From Cyclaneusma minus (lineage: Eukaryota > Ascomycota > Leotiomycetes > Marthamycetales > Marthamycetaceae), in NCBI GenBank assembly GCA_037179335.1, contig JAKZHN010000025.1, positions 310,001-374,000 of the forward strand: a DNA stretch of 64,000 nucleotides. Direction: 5' to 3'. Numbering within the stretch: the stretch's first letter is position 1; each line of letters opens with the position of its first letter. The notes beneath the pieces are model-generated. The model was not told where the DNA came from and searched no databases. It saw only the letters and a program-made list of their open reading frames with translations. Shown here one piece after another: positions 1-12,512 of this stretch. The translations under genes and the position numbers were made by a program.

Positions 1-1642
1 GGTCATAGAAGCCTTGTCCGTCATATCTGCGGAAAATACCTCAAAATTTCCAAAATAATTTCTTTGATCGCTCATCGTTCTCACGAACCTGAGGTTGGGA
101 ACACAAGCTGCAAGAGAGGAGGAACTCAAGCGGTCTTCACAAGGAGAGAAACTGAGGGATCACACACCGGGGAGACATTTGTCAGTGAGCAAGCTCGAAC
201 GTCACATGACGCTTATGCTCTGAAGGAGCATGGCAGTCAGAGTACCGTGAATCTACCATAATACGGGTGCTGGGACGCTGAAAACGACGCTCAGAGCCTA
301 CTCAGCAAGACAGTGTAAATACTTCTGTCCATGAAGTGTGTGAAGACCGCCACTCGCCAGAAAACTTCGGTTGTCTTCCCGATCGAAGTCATGAATCCAT
401 TGAAGAACGTATCCGCAAGCCTCGGATGACAGACGTTTGCCAGTTTCTTGAGAGTTTATTGGAAACGCTGGTGTTGAACTTGGTAGCTGCTGTCGAAGAA
501 AGCTCGTACCATCGTTTGAGAGGCTGGAAGAGAGAGCGCATCGAGCTTGTCTCCTGAGTATTTAAGGGCCCATCTTGCCGCCTCCAGAGGTTCAACTATC
601 CATCTTGCACACATGGCGTGTGATTCGGACTCGGAGTACTGTGAAATGGGTTAAGATCAAGAGCGCTGAAGCCCAAGCCAGTCCAATCTTCTCTCCTATT
701 CAACAATGGAAATCTGTACCGGGAGCTTCCTAACCAAGTGAATCTCACCAGCGACAGCAGACATGCCCGCCGACAGCAGCAAGTTTCCGCAGCAAGCCCA
801 AGTTCCAGATTGCAGAAAAAGTGCCAGTGTTTTGCAACACCTCCATCTGCAAGGAGGTGAACGCCCCCGAGAAGAGAGCTCAAAGTGGCCTACACAGAAT
901 CTCCTTACTTCAACGTCCAGTCTCTATCCTTCATAGACTTCTAGGTTCAGAACTATTGAGCCTTTTATACCTTATAGATTCTATGAGCAAGCAGCAACGT
1001 GACTCGCAGATTCTCGAAGCCCGGCTCCGAGTCACTACACGACTGAGACAGCGCGTGATGGCGATGCAGGTATCTGCTGTGAGCTACTTTAGTAATCTGG
1101 ATTCCAAACTATTTAAGGCAGGATGAAGCCCGAGCTACTCCCCAAGAATTTGAGTGCCCCTACTCACAGCCAGTTGATCTGACTCGTCTACTGCCACGGC
1201 GAGAACAGCCACGAAAAGAATGATATAAAGCCAAAATGAGAAAGATAGACATAATTCACTGGAGTGAATCAACAGCCATACTGGAAATATCGAGAAGCTT
1301 TTGCCGAGTGCTTCGATTCCAGGGGCAACAGCAGCTGTCCTAGGCGGTGACAGAAGGCTAGGGATGGCGGTAGTCGACCATGTAGACCTTCTATAAAGCG
1401 GGCATTTATCAACTTACCTTTCTGATGCCTGGATGTGTATACACCCCCGTTTGCTTCGCCTCCGTCGATTAATCCCGTATCTTGTCATCAGTGCCAGAGA
1501 TCGGCAGAGGGCTCGGGAGTTTTTGCAACACGCTTCTTCCCAAGTAGTCTGACTTGTCTTCCATGTCACGTGTAGCAGCAAGTGTCTCAAAGGACGAAGG
1601 GCTTCTTTGAAGCCCTGAATCATCTACCCTACCTTCCAAAAC

Positions 1643-2235
1643 TATAAAAGCCCCTCTACCTCGCCCTTGTTCGAAACTTCAAGCCTGACTCAACACGCCG
1701 ATTCCCACCATCTGGATCGTGGAACATGTGCGCAGTTTTCAATCCTTGCTGGCAGCTTGCGCCTTTCTACAACTTCCCGCCTCAGACACCTCAGAAATCT
1801 GTATCAAAGACTTCTATGAGTGTTTTTGGTTTCCTTCTCAAGCTTTCTCGCAGCAGCAGTTGTTTCAGACGACAGCGTGAAAGATTAATAGCAGCAGGTG
1901 TGTCGAAGAACGCAAGGTTTCTTCGAAGACAAAGATCATCTAGGTTGCCTCTAGAACCATAAAAACCCCTCTACCTCGCCCTCGTTCGAATCTTCAAGTC
2001 TGACTCAACATACCAGTTCCCACCATGTGGATCGTGGCACATGTGCGCAGTGTTCAAGCCTGCAAGCAGCTTGCGCCTTTCTACGACTTCCCCTCTCAAG
2101 CAGCCCAGCGATTTGGGTCAGAAATTTGAATCAGTTTTTTTGTTGTCCTTCTCAGTCTTTCTGGCGGCGGTAGGTGTTTCAAACGACAGCGTGAAGGATG
2201 AAAAGCAGCAGCTGGCGTTTTCGACAGCGTAGTGT
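1643..2235 (+). repeat. Tandem duplication of a plus-strand TATA unit
   Basis: Two adjacent units begin with TATAAAA at 1643 and CATAAAA at 1959, about 316 bp apart. Both continue into a CCCCTCTACCTCGCCCT segment, then a TTCAAG-CTGACTCAACA segment, and each has an ATG about 83 bp after the TATA-like box (1726 and 2041). The frames opened by these ATGs both start MCAVF but then diverge by frameshifts into unrelated 78- and 63-residue peptides. I therefore read them as non-coding copies or very old remnants rather than genes. Each copy ends near a core with a GACAGCGTGAA segment (about 1875 and 2185). Confidence 0.6.
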
Positions 2236-2685
2236 CTATGTTGGGCGCAAATTCCCATTCCCCTACACGAAAAGTCCTTAGAGCCGGCTGCTCGCGGTGC
2301 GCAATATCTTTCTGGGAGACCTTTCGATTTCAGTCAGACCAGGCTCCACATCACGGCGCGGGATCGCGATCAATGGGATGGAATTTCCAGGGCTTGGTTC
2401 GAAGCCGTTTTTATCGCCCACTGGCCACACTTTTTGGATTCCTCTACGCTCTAATGGGTATCGCAGACAGTGGCACGAGCGCGGCGTGGCAGCTCAATGC
2501 TTCTTCGACAGCAGCATTTTCAGGAGAGGTTGAGTGATTGGCGACCTACTCAGGAGTAAGCAAGAGAGGTCGAGCAGTGAATCCACATAGCAGACTGGAT
2601 TGCGGTTCGTTGCTTTCAAGGCCGTCATCTTCTCCGTGATTGTGTGTTGGAGTTGCTTTTGGACCAAACTCGGAGGGGCTGCTTT

Positions 2686-2817
2686 TATACATCACATTCA
2701 CAGCCTCCCCTGAATTTTCGACGGCCAGCAGGCGTGACTTGAATTTCCAAGTTCTGTCCCTAACATTCAGACACAGGGTTTACCCAACATGTCGATCATC
2801 TTCCCAGGGATATAAAA
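2686..2817. promoter_or_regulatory. Divergent TATA pair 1
   Basis: A minus-strand TATA box (TTTTATAC on the plus strand, at 2686) faces away from a plus-strand TATAAAAA at 2811, about 125 bp apart. A GCGTGACT element between them resembles the E-box seen in the other pairs. No reading frame follows on either side, so promoter activity is inferred from layout only. Confidence 0.4.
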
Positions 2818-3321
2818 ACTTCTTCTACCTTGTCTTAATTGGATTCTCCACGTCAAAGAGATACTTCCGACCAGAAGCAGGCCGCATTTTGAGAGGTTGC
2901 ATGGTATTTGTTTATGAGTTTTGCAAATTGCAAGTCGGTGCTTTGTCTGCGTTCAATTCTATGTTGTGAGTCTGTACTAAAACAATGTAGTAAGACACGA
3001 ACATACTAGTGTTGCGTGTTGTTGTGTTTTGGCATTGTAGCAGATGCTCTGAACGATGGTAGCCTTCATAACGGTGATACACAACCAGGCACGGCGGTAG
3101 AAGGCATTTTCGACAGCACCTGATTATTGAACAGCATGCTTAGCGCCATTAAGCAAGAAATTCAGAATCGCCAGGCCGTAGTAAAACATCCAGGTTTACA
3201 TACCCCTCGAATGATGTCAGCATCCAATCTTTCCTGACACAGAACAATCATCGACTTCCTGACGTCGGAATGATGAGTGAGTCCATCTTGTCTTCGCAGA
3301 GCTGGACCCAAGAGCTTCTTT

Positions 3322-3460
3322 TATAGATCTCCCGTCAGCACGTGAGTCAATGCCGCCAGGATTGGCATAAAGCTTTGAGTAGCCAAGCAATACCAGAATT
3401 TTGTGTCCTGAGCGCTCCTCCGATCACGGGGATGGTTCTCGTAGGGTTCAGGGGTATAAA
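3322..3460. promoter_or_regulatory. Divergent TATA pair 2 with CACGTG
   Basis: A minus-strand TATA (CTTTTATAGATC read on plus, at 3322) and a plus-strand GGTATAAATA (TATA at 3455) are 133 bp apart. CACGTG lies at 3339, about 17 bp outside the minus-strand box. A GATCACGGG segment precedes the plus-strand box. The arrangement matches pairs 3 to 6. No gene is attached to either arm. Confidence 0.5.
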
Positions 3461-4553
3461 TACTCTCTCTGTGTCGCCTTGATTTGTTTCTTCAGGCGAC
3501 GAATTGAGATCAGCCATCCCAAATGCAGACGGTGGGACAGATACCTACGCAATTCTGGGGAACATGAAAAATGGGAACTAGTAATATTCAAACGTGATAC
3601 CCAAAGCTTGCATGGCAATAGAATGGGGTGAAGAACTCGTCTCCTGTTTTCTCGTGGTTTAGGTCTTAGCGCAACAGCAGATATTTCGAACAGAGATAGC
3701 ATTCTGAATGGTGTTGACATGTGAGGAATGGCGACAGGTCGTTCCTTGGACAGCAACCAGGCTCTTCGGGCAGTAATTCTCATTTCAACTTGCCTTGAGT
3801 GTGCAGAAGCAAGGAATCTATAATACCTTGCACTAGACCTCTCTCACATGTCTTGCACGTCATTTCAAAATCTGGAGTCCCTGACTCGAAAAGACAAGGC
3901 TTATTGAATTCGCTTGTCATTGCAGCGCGAGGACGAAGGACCTCCTTCTGTAGACCCCCCAATTCCATATCTTGTGGCTCGGATAAGCCTACGGTAGAAT
4001 TTGAAGTATTGGGCAAGTTTCAGGGGCTGAGTAAGCGGTTGCTCCGAGTACAAAGATGCTTTCCCTTTGTTCACCTTTTTGAAGGTACAGAATCCCCTCT
4101 TCCTCGCTCTGATTCCATTCCTCACCTCTAGCTAGATTGACCCCTTGAAAGACACGATAGTGTGACCGACACGAGTGGCACGACTGAAAGGCCTGAACGC
4201 TGTTGATCGCTGTGCGGTCAGCTGTTGAAAGATTGCGTGGCGGTCAAGTAAGGTAAGGAAACCAAACACCCCTTCCATCTTTGCCGCATGATGCGCATCA
4301 GTAGCTGAGCTGAGCAGCGGTAACATTTTGAAAACTTGATATGGAGCAAGACTTGACAGGAGAGAGGATCTGCCACAGCAAAGCTTGTTCGACTCCATGT
4401 TCTACCCTGCAGTGTTTCAGAATTTAGAGCCGCTCCGCGTGGACCATGTAGAAGGCCCTTCGGATCATTCCACAGCCTGGCGTTGCTCACATATCGCCGA
4501 TCATCCGTGCAGTTCATCTTGTTTTTGCAAGATAACCTGGGGGGTGCTCCTTT

Positions 4554-4696
4554 TATAGACCTCCCAATTCCAGATTACGTGATCCTGATAAGTGGAACAC
4601 ACAAACTTGAAATAGCTAGGCGGAGCAGACCAAGCTTCTGAGCAAGCGCATCTCTGATCACGGGAACAGTTTGTGTGGGCTTTTGGATGTATAAAA
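4554..4696. promoter_or_regulatory. Divergent TATA pair 3
   Basis: A minus-strand TATA (CTTTTATAGACCTCCC on plus, at 4554) and a plus-strand TATAAAAC at 4690 are 136 bp apart. The E-box position is degenerate (TTACGTGATC). GATCACGGG again precedes the plus-strand box, as in pair 2, which shows that the whole inter-TATA segment is repeated and not just the boxes. Confidence 0.5.
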
Positions 4697-5157
4697 CCCT
4701 CTTGGACTCGCTTGTGTGTTGATTCTAAAGCTGGTAGAACAAATGATCCAGGATTAGTAGATACTGACGAGACGAGCGGCGTGACTAGAGAGGGAATTCT
4801 AGATGTTATCGTGTCAGCACGCCGCTAGAGTCTGGCAGACGAAATGAAATGCAAGGAAACGAGAACCTGTCTTTGTGCTTTGCAGATCGGCAGCAGCTCG
4901 GCTGGAAAGTGGTGGTGTTCTGAATGGCGGTAGGGTGTCGGGAATGACGACAGAAGCTTTGTTTGGCAGCAGGACGGGTTCGAATTTATGTTTGGAGAAG
5001 ACGAGAGTGACTCCAGAACATCCAACCCCGGAACAGGTAGATTTACAGGCCATTCGAGCTATTTTTGACCCAGAGGTCACCGACAACTGCTCACATGGGA
5101 CGCCATTCTGTACCAAATCTTGATTAACTTCATAACCTAGATGGAAGAAGCTCTTCT

Positions 5158-5316
5158 TATAGTCCTCTCACGTTCAATATCACGTGACTCACTGCCTCAG
5201 GCTTGCCAGGCAGCTTGAAGATGACACCTAGCGGGTCAAACCAAGTTTCCAGGTACGTGCTCCAAGCGCGTCTCTTACTACAGAAAGAATTTGTATGGGG
5301 TTGAAGAGGTATAAAA
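5158..5316. promoter_or_regulatory. Divergent TATA pair 4 with CACGTG
   Basis: A minus-strand TATA at 5158 (CTTCTTATAGTCCTC on plus) and a plus-strand GGTATAAAAACTCC (TATA at 5310) are 152 bp apart. CACGTG lies at 5181. A CTCGCCCT segment follows the plus box, as it does in the 1643 unit. Confidence 0.5.
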
Positions 5317-5814
5317 ACTCCATGCGTCTCGCCCTACTTTGATTTCTCAACTTGAGAACTGATGAATTTCTAGGCCTACTGTGTGATGGAGACCAGAGGG
5401 GCGACTGAAGCGAAGGCGTCAAAAGCTGTCTTGATACAGCTGTTCAGAGCTTACATAATGACCAAGAGAAACAAGGAAATGCCTTGGGTGCTTTTCATCA
5501 TCAGCAGCCGGGAAAACAGTACTAGCATTTTAAGCGGTAATACGGGTCCAGGAATGACAAGAGGATTTTTCTTTGATAGCAGAGCTTGTTGAACCTCATG
5601 GTTGGGGTGGGGAGAAGGCGTAGTGACTCATACATATTCCTCTGAAATCAAATCGGTTCAGAAGCCCTGCGAATTCATCTGAATTGGCTGTAATCTACAG
5701 TCATGTGTCGTGCGACGTTATCTCGTCAAAGAATGCCTGTAGCTCCAGACATTGGTAGGTTGCACATACACAATTGATCTTGGATTTACAGGACTAGGTC
5801 GAGGAAGCGCTTTT

Positions 5815-5925
5815 TATAGAATTCCCAACTTCCAGATTCTTGGTTCCGGCACGTGACACATAAAACTCGAGATGGTGTTTAGTAAGCCACCCCCGACAGC
5901 TTGTGCAGTCTCTGGAAGTATAAAA
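5815..5925. promoter_or_regulatory. Divergent TATA pair 5 with CACGTG
   Basis: A minus-strand TATA at 5815 (CTTTTTATAGAATTCCC on plus) and a plus-strand TATAAAAAGG at 5919 are 104 bp apart, the shortest pair. CACGTG lies at 5850. A CCTCGCTCTAATTTGA segment follows the plus box, close to the pair 4 sequence. Confidence 0.5.
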
Positions 5926-6402
5926 AGGTTCCCTGCCTCGCTCTAATTTGACTCCCCAGCTCCAAACTTCGAGCCGCGATGATCCAGGGTTTGATCGATA
6001 TTCCAGACGAGTGGCGGGAGTAGAAGAAGGCTTTGGATACTGTTCCGCAAGTAGCTAACTGGGTATGTCGAGCTTCTGTGCGATGAAGCAAGACGAAGAA
6101 ACTGTAGACCGTCTTCGCGTTTTGCTATTTGCGGCATCAGCAGCGGGGCTGGAAAGTAGCAAGTTTGATTGGTAGCAGTATATCAGGAACGGCGGCAGAA
6201 ATGTTTGCCGACATTGTAAGGCGTGCTTGACCTCCCTAATGGAGAAAGCAAAACACTGAAAATTACCTGCCCGTTAATGTAGTCCAGAAGCGTCCTAATT
6301 GATTTCACTCCCAGGGGTTACCGACGCACGCAGGAGTCACATCGAGAAAGATCCTGTAGGTTTGACGCTTTGTGGTTGCAACAAAGGAACAGGGAGCTGC
6401 CC

Positions 6403-6563
6403 TTGTACCTCTTCCAACTCCAACTTCAGATCACGTGGCTCCTATAATCGTGCGTTCCAGAACTGAAGTTGGCAGTCAGCAGGCCAAACCCAGACTCTCA
6501 AGTGTTCGCCTCTCCGACTACGGAGTTGTTAGATGGTTTGTGTGAGCTTGGAAAGGTATAAAT
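6403..6563. promoter_or_regulatory. Divergent TATA pair 6 (degenerate) at block edge
   Basis: The minus-strand box is degenerate (CCTTGTACC at 6403). CACGTG at 6432 and a plus-strand GGTATAAATAA (TATA at 6557) are preserved, 154 bp from the degenerate box. This is the last recognisable unit before the AT-rich block begins about 100 bp downstream. Confidence 0.45.
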
Positions 6564-6654
6564 AATGGGTTTTATGGTGGTGAGGCTGGCTTATTGTCAC
6601 GTGGGTCTCATGTGGAACCCCCTGGCTAGGAGCGTAAGCGACGGTAAAGCCCAT

Positions 6655-6688
6655 AATGGTGGTTAAAAAAAAACTCTTTACCACCGTT
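6655..6688. repeat. Inverted repeat at the GC/AT boundary
   Basis: AATGGTGGT (6655-6663) and ACCACCGTT (6680-6688) can pair over nine positions with one G-T wobble, across an A-rich loop. Base composition changes abruptly here from balanced to very AT-rich. It could be the end of a terminal-inverted-repeat element or a chance hairpin; no matching terminus was found. Confidence 0.35.
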
Positions 6689-6689
6689 G

Positions 6690-9600
6690 CTTTTTTTCTT
6701 ACCAGTATTAAATTGCTTTATTAGTTAATTTAGTTTATTTAACGCTTTTTATATTCATTTAAATCTCGCTATATATAATAATTATTTGCCAATATGCCTA
6801 CAAAGCGCGCTTGCTCTATTCCTATTGCTTTACGCTGCTTTTAATACGCCAATATTAGCTAAAATCGCAATTGCCTTAATTTAATAATTTAATAATTAGC
6901 AACGCCAATAATAATAAAAGCGAGACATTTGCCGATTTTAAAATCCCTATATTTGTTTTTACTAGCAATACCGCTAGCTAATGCTATTAATGCAATTTTA
7001 CCAATATTAATCCCCCTTTTTTTATTGCCTTTTATAATTTCTCCAGCTTATTGCTAATACCAAAGCTTTTATATACAAATTTTTAAAATATTTTTTTAAG
7101 CAATTAAAATTTTGCCAAAAAACTTTTATAGCTTTAGCTAAAACGCAAATAAAAAATTATAAAAAAAAAGCTTTACCAAGCCTAGCTAGCCGTTATTATT
7201 AGCTTAATTTTTTAATTTTAATACCAATTTCCCCTATAATAAAATAACGGCTTTATTATTAACAATAAAAAATTGCTTTTTAAAATTATTAAAATCCATA
7301 ATTAATTTTTTATATATTGTCCTTTAATATATTTATATAATTGCTAAAAGTAAATTCTATTTTAGTTTTTTGCCCTATTTCTATTCCAAGATTTCAAAAT
7401 TTAATATTTAAATTAATACTGCCCTAGCTATATACAAAACTTAATTTATTTTAATATTTATGCAAAGCAATAAAAAAGCAATTATTAATGTTTTTTAAAT
7501 ATATATATATTTTTTATTTGCATTAATATTTTATATTATTAATATTTTAAAAAATCCGGAATTTATAATAGCTATAATTTAATTTTATCCAAAAATTTAA
7601 AAGCTTTTAAAAGCCTATATTTGAAAAACCATTAAAAAAATAGCTTTGCAAATTTATAAAATAGCTATTTAAAAGGATTTTATATAATTTCCTATTAAAA
7701 AATACCAGATCTTTTCATTCGCTAATAATATTAAATATTAATTATAATAAAATTCAAAAAACCTTTTAATAGCCTTTTTATATAACGGGCGAATATTATA
7801 TAATATAGGGCACTGCCAAAACGCGCCTGGCAGCGCATAATATAGTTGTATAGCATTGCCACCGGTATTAAATAGCTTTTATAAATGCTTAAAGCCACTA
7901 TTAGGGCTAGGGTTTTGGCCATAGCCAATATAAATAATTTTTTGGGTTTTTATATATTTGTAGCTAGTTTTTTTTTTATTAATTTAAAATTTATTGTATT
8001 TTTATTTTGGTATTTTTATTTCAAAATACCTTAGCTATAATATTAGTTTAAATTTACTATTTTATATATTTTATAAATATATTTTATATTACGCATAAAA
8101 TTTTACAATTTCAAATAAAATTTATTGCTATTATGTAAAATTTTGCATATATTTTATAATTTATAATTTAATATATATCTTATTATATATTTATGCAGAA
8201 TATTTAAAATAAATAACATTTTATTTGTATATAAAAAAACCATTTAAATTATTTCTATTTAAAATAATGTTAATATTAATAATTTCCTAATTTTTAACAG
8301 TTTTTCAAAGAACTGCAAAAAATAATCGGCCAATTTTAAATAATTTGCTAAAATAATATTAATTTGCGCGCTTTGCTTTAGCAAGTTTAAATTGCCTTTT
8401 AAATTCAAATTTCAATATTTAACGCTTTTATCATATTATAAATATTAATTAAAATTAAAATGCTAATATTTAATAATTATAATAAATTTAAATATTTTTG
8501 CTAGTAATAATTGGCAAAAGCCAAATTGGCTATTAATTTTATTAATTAAATTTCCAAATACCGTTTTAATTATTTATATTTTTAAATTAAAAATAAAACT
8601 GCTATATAAATACGCGTATAAACTAATTATAAATTAAAAGAATTATTATTGATAAAATTATTATTAGCTTTTTTTCCAAAATAAATTTTATATATTCTAA
8701 TAAAAATAAAATTAAAAAGGCTATAATTATTTTTCTTGATTTTAAATAAAAAAATAAAAAAATATTTGCTTTATTTATTAATTATTTTAATTAGCTATTA
8801 ATAATTGCCAATAAAAAGGATTTAATAACCAATAATAGTAAAATTTAATATTTATTTGCCAAATTTAATAATAATATAATTTGATTTTTTATTGCTATTA
8901 ATTTTATCAAAATAAGCTATTTTAATTATATTAACTATTTCCAATTTATTATAATAAATATTAAAAGCACAAAATTCTTTATTGCTATTATTGGCGCATT
9001 TGGTTTTAATGCCTTTGCTTTTTTTAATAAAATTCGCAATTTAAATACTATAAATTAAATTGCGACCAATATTATTAAAAAGCCAAATAAGCCAAATATA
9101 TTTATAGCTATGTTTTTCTTTATTAACTCAGAATTAATTGTATTTCCACTTTGGCACTTTTGTTTCAAAATGCCTTGGCCGTGATATTTTCGCTGATTAA
9201 GTAAAAATAAAAACCCCAATAATAGCTTAATAATTTATTATTGCTAGAATTTTTTTGCTTGCATAAGCAATTATTATAAGCGCCGTTATAAATGCTTTAT
9301 TTATAAAAACCCTTATATTGCAAAATCCTGCAAAATAAAACGGCGCTAATAATAATAATATTACCGTTAGCGCTACCGGTAATAAAAAGAAATAAAAAAC
9401 CACTATTTTAAAAATTCATTAAATTTTAGCCAAACTTTTAAAGCCAATTAAATTTAATTAAATTAAAAAGCAATTTTAATTTTAATTTTCTTGTATTAGC
9501 TTTATTTTATACCATTATTATTATTATTATTGGTCAATATTTTTTTAAGCTACCAGCCTATTTCAAATAGCTATTTCAGCCCTTATAAAACCCCTTTTAT

Positions 9601-9779
9601 TTATTTTCCTTTTTTTCCCAAGTTTTTATTTATTTATATAATGGCTTTAATTTACCTATTAATAATACCGGCATTTTTAGCTTTTTTAATTTTCTTTAAT
9701 TTTCTTTTAATTTAAGATCTATTATTTATAATTAGCTTAGCTTAATAATTTCCTTTATTTTTAAAATCTTAACCAATTC
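6690..9779. repeat. AT-rich RIP-degraded repeat DNA, unclassified
   Basis: There is no intact gene; stop codons are dense in all frames. A direct repeat is visible at about 7991-8045 and 9135-9189, where nearly all differences are C/T or G/A. The 9135 copy keeps the GC-richer state (for example TTTGGCAC against TTTGGTAT), so it is the less mutated copy. The parent element could not be classified. The segment probably continues at 12744 on the other side of element A, which inserted into it. Confidence 0.6.
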
Positions 9780-10005
9780 TATCACACGGGGCCGAGGAGG
9801 GCGCCCTACAAGCACTTCAGAAAACACGTGCGCTAAAAGTATATAAAAAATAAGCATTGCTTATTAAAAACACTAAGCAAGGCTTTTAGCGTATAATATT
9901 TAAATACTGCTATTTTTATTTAAAAAAAGCAATAATTATTTTTTATAATTAAAAAATATATATTATATATTTTTATTTGCCAATTTATTTTTAAATATTA
10001 TGATA
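9780..10005 (+). repeat. Element A left LTR
   Basis: 226 bp, aligned end to end with 12513-12738. It carries a GGGCCGAGGAGGGCGCCC segment that RIP left partly intact, and an ATTTAAATACTGC segment shared by all four LTRs of this family. Confidence 0.85.
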
Positions 10006-12512
10006 AAATAGCTGCTTTTGTTTTAAAAAATAATAATTTGGCAAAATAATTATTATTTAAATAAATAGCCGCGAATTTAATATTAATTATAATATATTAA
10101 ATTTTGCTAAAAATTTTAAAAGCCAGTTTGTTTTTAGTTTTAAAGCAATTTAATTTTAATAATATTATTAGCGCGATTTTTCCGCTAAATTAAAAAATTA
10201 TATTAAATAATAGCGAAAATAGTAATATATTTGCTAATAATATTGCTATTAATAGTATTGATAAAAACACTATTAATATTGGCAATTAAAAGCAATTTAA
10301 TATTGTTCTTATAAAAGCCCAAATTTATTATTTAAATTTTCTATTTAAATTTTAATTAGAAACATTATATAATATTTTTTATATTAGCCTTTTAAAATTC
10401 GCTAAAGCATTTTAAACTAATATATATAAATTAGATTTTGCAAATTTCAAACTTTTAAAAATAATTAAAATTAAAAAGTTAAAAAATGAAAAACATTACA
10501 ATATATAAAACATATAAAAATATATATATATTTTATATATATTGGAAAATTAAAGCCGAAATCGAAATTAAATATTATTTTAAATCTTTTTAAACATTTT
10601 TCAATAATTTTAAGCAAATTTATTAAAAAAAGATTAAAATTAAATTATAATAATAATGGGAAAATTATAAAGAAAGCGCAGACTTTTTAAAAAAAAAATA
10701 AAAAGCCAATTTTAATTTTATATTTAAATAAAGAACTCCTAATTATATGCAATATTAAGCAAAACCAAAAGTAAAAATATTTAAAGCATAAAAATATAAA
10801 TTTAATTATTTTTTTATATTTTAAATTCAATAAATTTAAATTATATTTTATAAAAAACAATTGAAAAATTGAAAATTAAATAATAGATTTAGTTTAATTA
10901 AAAATTATGAAATATATAAATAAAAACTATAAATTCTATATATTAAATAATTTAATTAAAAATAAATATTATATAAAATAATTCCAATTAGCAAAATTGA
11001 AAAAATTATAATATTTTTAAATTCCAATTTATATATGTTAAACTTCTAATTTCCATATTTTATATTATATTAAATAAAATATTATTAAAAGAATAATTAA
11101 AATTATAATTTATTTATATTTTAATTCAATATACGCAAAAGAAGACGAAAAATAAATTTATTAAATAGCATTAAATATTAATTGCTATATGCATTAAAAT
11201 ATAAATTGCAAAAATAATTATAATTATAATTATTATTGCAATTATAATATTTTCAAAGGCATTGCATATTTTATATTTTAAAAAAATATAAATTTTAAAG
11301 CAAAAATAGATTTTAATAGTTTTTATATTATTTTTTAATTGGATTAATTTATTATTGTAATTGGCGTATTAATTCTCTTAAAAAGAAAGTAATATAATAA
11401 TGGCAATAAAATATAAAGGCATTGTAAATTATATTAAATAAAGAAATTTTAAATAGCGGAAATTTGCGAAATAATAAATTAATTAGCAAAAAGAAAAAAA
11501 GGAAAATATAAATTGATTATATAATACAAGGATTTATAATTATTATAATAATATTCGTATTTAAAATTATTTGCAATTTAACTATAAATATTAAAAATAT
11601 TGCAAAAAGGATCTCCAAAGAAATCCTATATATATTAAGCGCAAATACAGATTTAAAATATATAAAAGCCTTTAATAAAAGCGCAATTCAAATCCTGTAA
11701 TAGAATTGCAAATTTAATATTGCTATCATTACAATTATAATTAAAATCTCTATTATACAAAATTTAATTATTATTAATAAGGCTTTAAAGCTTGCAAAAA
11801 AAAGTTATTAAAAACTATATTATTAAGAGAGAAAAGAAAGGCATAATTTTAAGCAAAAAAACATATATTAAAAAACCCGTATAAAAGCGATAATAAAAAA
11901 AAGCCTAATAAAAACAGAAAAGCCTGCTTTAGATAAATAAAGCCTTTAGTAAAATTTAATATAATTACTAAAAACAATATATTAAAATAAAATAAAAAAC
12001 CTTAAAATTTGCCGAGAAACTTAAAAAAAACTAAAATAAAAAATGCAATTAAAAGTTAATATACCATTATTGCAAAAAGCGTATAATATGCGTATAAACA
12101 AAAATGCAAAAAACTAAAAAAAATAAAAAATCAATTATTTAAAATAAGCCGCTATTATATTAATTTTCCGGCATTTGCAAAAACGCCATATATAAAAGCC
12201 AAAATAGTATATACAAATTAATAAAAATAATAAACTTTTAATAAATTTTAATATAAAAAAATAAAAAATAAAAAAATAAAAAAAATAAAATAAGAAATTA
12301 AAATTAACTTAACAATAAATAGCGCAAGCTATATATTAAAATTAAGGCTTTAAAAATAATTATTAATAATAGTAAATTAATAGAAATTTATCAATTTATA
12401 CAATTAAAATAAAAAGTCAAAATTAATAATTAAAGCCAAATATTAAATTATTAAAAAGCAAGAATCCGCATTTAAAAGCTTTAAAGCCCAAAGCTATAAA
12501 AGGGAAAATAAT

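Larger units (their letters stand above)
1..6600. repeat. Left array of degenerate promoter-like repeat units
   Basis: This GC-balanced stretch has no convincing gene. It holds diverged copies of one repeat family that recurs at 46.8-53.3 kb and, inverted, at 60.5-64 kb. Each unit can be recognised by a core around GGCGGTAG followed by TTTTCGACAGCA, for example near 3060-3125, 4900-4970, 5530-5590 and 6160-6220. The core is followed by a minus-strand TATA box, a CACGTG-like site and usually a plus-strand TATA box before a CTCGCC segment. Clear minus-strand TATA boxes lie at 2686, 3322, 4554, 5158 and 5815. Short open frames exist but do not correspond between copies, which argues against coding. 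The first 1.6 kb is the most diverged part; a core in reverse orientation is visible near 488-515. Identity and function are unknown. Confidence 0.7.

Noticed and set aside
1726..2232. Two neighbouring frames starting MCAVF, candidate small secreted proteins
   Set aside because: The shared start is followed by frameshifted, unrelated peptides, neither has a clear signal peptide, and the similarity is at DNA level across the whole unit.
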